From JASFTV01 sp050050615 (GTDB taxonomy: Bacteria; Desulfobacterota; DSM-4660; Desulfatiglandales; HGW-15): a stretch of 5,968 bases of DNA. Positions within the stretch are counted from its first letter, which is position 1. Each line of letters starts with the position of its first letter. The stretch spans positions 1 through 5,968 of the forward strand of contig JASFTV010000228.1 of assembly GCA_050050615.1 (NCBI GenBank). Reading direction: 5' to 3'. A program made the translations under genes and the position numbers. The notes under the pieces were generated by a model. It was not told the origin of the DNA and made no database searches. It was given only the letters and a program-made list of their open reading frames with translations. Of the stretch, positions 5,244-5,968 are shown piece after piece.

Positions 5244-5790
5244 GCTGCCCACGGATATCAAGAGAATCGTGGACCGGGTTGCCGGTGAGGTTAGACGATT
5301 CGCTTTGGAGGTAAGATGGGTAAAGACGGACAATATTCATCTTACAGTGGTTTTCCTGGGCCGTATCAAAGGGGAAGAGATTGAGACGATAGGAAAGGCA
5401 GTAGAAACGGTCTGCTTAGATCACGGGCCCTTTGATATATCGCTGAGTGGCATCGGATGCTTCCCCAACAGGCGCAATCCGAGGGTCCTGTGGCTCGGCT
5501 TGGAGGGTGATCTGGAGAGGATGGCCTATTTTCGGGATGCCCTTCAAAAGCAACTGAAACCCTTTGAGATCAAGTTAGAAAAAAGACCGTTCAAGCCTCA
5601 CCTGACCCTCGGAAGGTTCAGGAAACCAAACAGGTCAGAGACCCGATTACATGAGCTCATGTCAGCCTACAGTGACTTGACAAGTCCTGTTTGTTCGCTT
5701 AATGAATTGATTCTTTTTAGGAGCGATTTGAATCCTGGTGGTGCGGTCTACACAAAAATGCTATCTTGGACATTGTCAGGCGAGAAATAG
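5215..5790 (+). CDS. thpR: RNA 2',3'-cyclic phosphodiesterase / LigT-like 2H protein
   Basis: A 191-residue cytoplasmic protein of the 2H phosphoesterase superfamily, ThpR (LigT) group. Both signature HxTx motifs are present: HLTV at 42-45 (H42, T44) and HLTL at 129-132 (H129, T131). These form the active site that opens 2',3'-cyclic phosphates on RNA ends to 2'-phosphates; the E. coli relative can also join tRNA halves with a 2'-5' bond in vitro. The N-terminus RSFLAFELP (4-12), VRWVKTDNIHLTVVFLG (33-49), the central FPNRRNPRVLWLGLEG (83-98) and RPFKPHLTLGR (124-134) are family-typical, and the length is normal. Start ATG 5215 has AGAAGG at good spacing and overlaps the end of cinA by 29 bases in another frame, so the two are probably translationally coupled. 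The physiological substrate of this family is not settled. recA follows after 134 bases. Confidence 0.93.
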   Translation: MEIRSFLAFELPTDIKRIVDRVAGEVRRFALEVRWVKTDNIHLTVVFLGRIKGEEIETIGKAVETVCLDHGPFDISLSGIGCFPNRRNPRVLWLGLEGDLERMAYFRDALQKQLKPFEIKLEKRPFKPHLTLGRFRKPNRSETRLHELMSAYSDLTSPVCSLNELILFRSDLNPGGAVYTKMLSWTLSGEK

Positions 5791-5824
5791 GGAACCGGTC
5801 ACGGCGGAGATCACTTCACTCGGC

Positions 5825-5850
5825 AGCTTTAGTTCACTTTACTCACTTTT
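5825..5850 (+). repeat. CACTTTA-type repeat block after thpR
   Basis: Units AGCTTTA (5825-5831), CACTTTA (5835-5841) and CACTTTT (5844-5850) follow each other at 10- and 9-base spacing. The segment aligns with 3285-3308 with only three single-T insertions or deletions and no substitutions, so both blocks belong to one family. No matching inverted arm lies immediately upstream here, so unlike the block after larC it does not form a long hairpin. Confidence 0.65.
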
Positions 5851-5865
5851 CGATGACCAATGAGG

Positions 5866-5904
5866 AATAACCCATAGTAAACACCAATAACCCGCTTACA
5901 GCGG
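5866..5904 (+). promoter_or_regulatory. Paired direct repeats and a short palindrome in the recA leader
   Basis: AATAACCC occurs at 5866-5873 and again at 5886-5893, exactly 20 bases apart, and ACCAAT occurs at 5856-5861 and 5883-5888. The second AATAACCC runs into the inverted repeat CCGCT-TAC-AGCGG (5892-5904), 20 bases before the recA ATG. Such spacing suits a regulator binding one DNA face, or an RNA hairpin near the start. I could not match it to a LexA box I know. A weak -10-like CATAGT lies at 5873-5878, without a convincing -35. Confidence 0.3.
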
Positions 5905-5924
5905 ATTGATGCGGGGGTAGAGGC

Positions 5925-5968
5925 ATGGCAGATCATTTAAATAGAGACAGAGCGGTTGAGCAAGCCAT
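5925..5968 (+). CDS. recA: RecA recombinase, first 14 codons (cut by right edge)
   Basis: The final 44 bases start with ATG and encode MADHLNRDRAVEQA plus two bases. Many RecA proteins begin with a short variable stretch followed by K/R-D/S-R/K-A-hydrophobic-E-x-A before the conserved IEKxFGKGSIM segment, which would lie just beyond the window. A purine-rich GGGGGTAGAGG precedes the ATG. Placement directly after cinA and thpR strongly supports recA, the ATP-dependent strand-exchange protein and SOS co-protease. The identification rests on only 14 residues plus synteny, so it is likely rather than certain. Confidence 0.72.
   Translation, partial: MADHLNRDRAVEQA

Noticed and set aside
4880..5333. 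Long minus-strand frames opposite cinA and thpR
   Set aside because: Both lie wholly over strongly supported genes on the plus strand and show no recognisable motifs; shadows of codon bias.
5791..5924. E. coli-type or Gram-positive-type LexA box upstream of recA
   Set aside because: I found no CTG-N10-CAG of the right form and no GAAC-N4-GTTC; only the unassigned repeats described above.

Overview
This window looks like chromosomal DNA from a Gram-negative, probably anaerobic bacterium. My best guess is a member of the Desulfobacterota (former deltaproteobacteria). That is inference from gene content and order: a COG1313-type radical SAM protein, a single-ORF LarC nickel-insertion protein, then pgpA, cinA, thpR and the first codons of recA. 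No rRNA or other taxonomic marker is present.

Layout. Bases 1-332 hold the 5' end of a leftward gene running off the left edge. It resembles the NAD(P)-binding start of a nucleotide-sugar (UDP-glucose/UDP-ManNAc type) dehydrogenase. A divergent 408-bp intergenic region follows, with weak promoter candidates on both strands and one copy of a 55-bp dispersed repeat. The rightward radical SAM gene is at 741-1682. A second copy of the repeat starts 10 bp after it and opens a 393-bp non-coding stretch packed with small hairpins, ending in a plausible sigma70-like promoter for larC (2076-3251). The larC stop codon lies inside a long imperfect hairpin built from 9-10 bp CACTTTA-type units. pgpA (3353-3874), a 112-bp gap with two more hairpins, cinA (3987-5243) and thpR (5215-5790, overlapping cinA by 29 bp) follow. 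A second block of the CACTTTA repeat comes after thpR. A leader with paired direct repeats then precedes the recA start at 5925, which is cut by the right edge.

How the genes relate. pgpA (phospholipid head-group maturation), cinA (NAD salvage/nucleotide clean-up), thpR (RNA 2',3'-cyclic phosphate ligase/phosphodiesterase family) and recA are housekeeping genes on one strand. cinA and thpR are probably translationally coupled. larC makes the last step of the nickel-pincer nucleotide cofactor, but its partners larB and larE are not in the window. The radical SAM protein belongs to a widespread family whose reaction I do not know to be settled.

I see no phage, transposase, CRISPR array, toxin-antitoxin or defence genes. 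The unusual content is the intergenic repeats: three different families occupy almost every gap. I found no convincing new multi-gene system.
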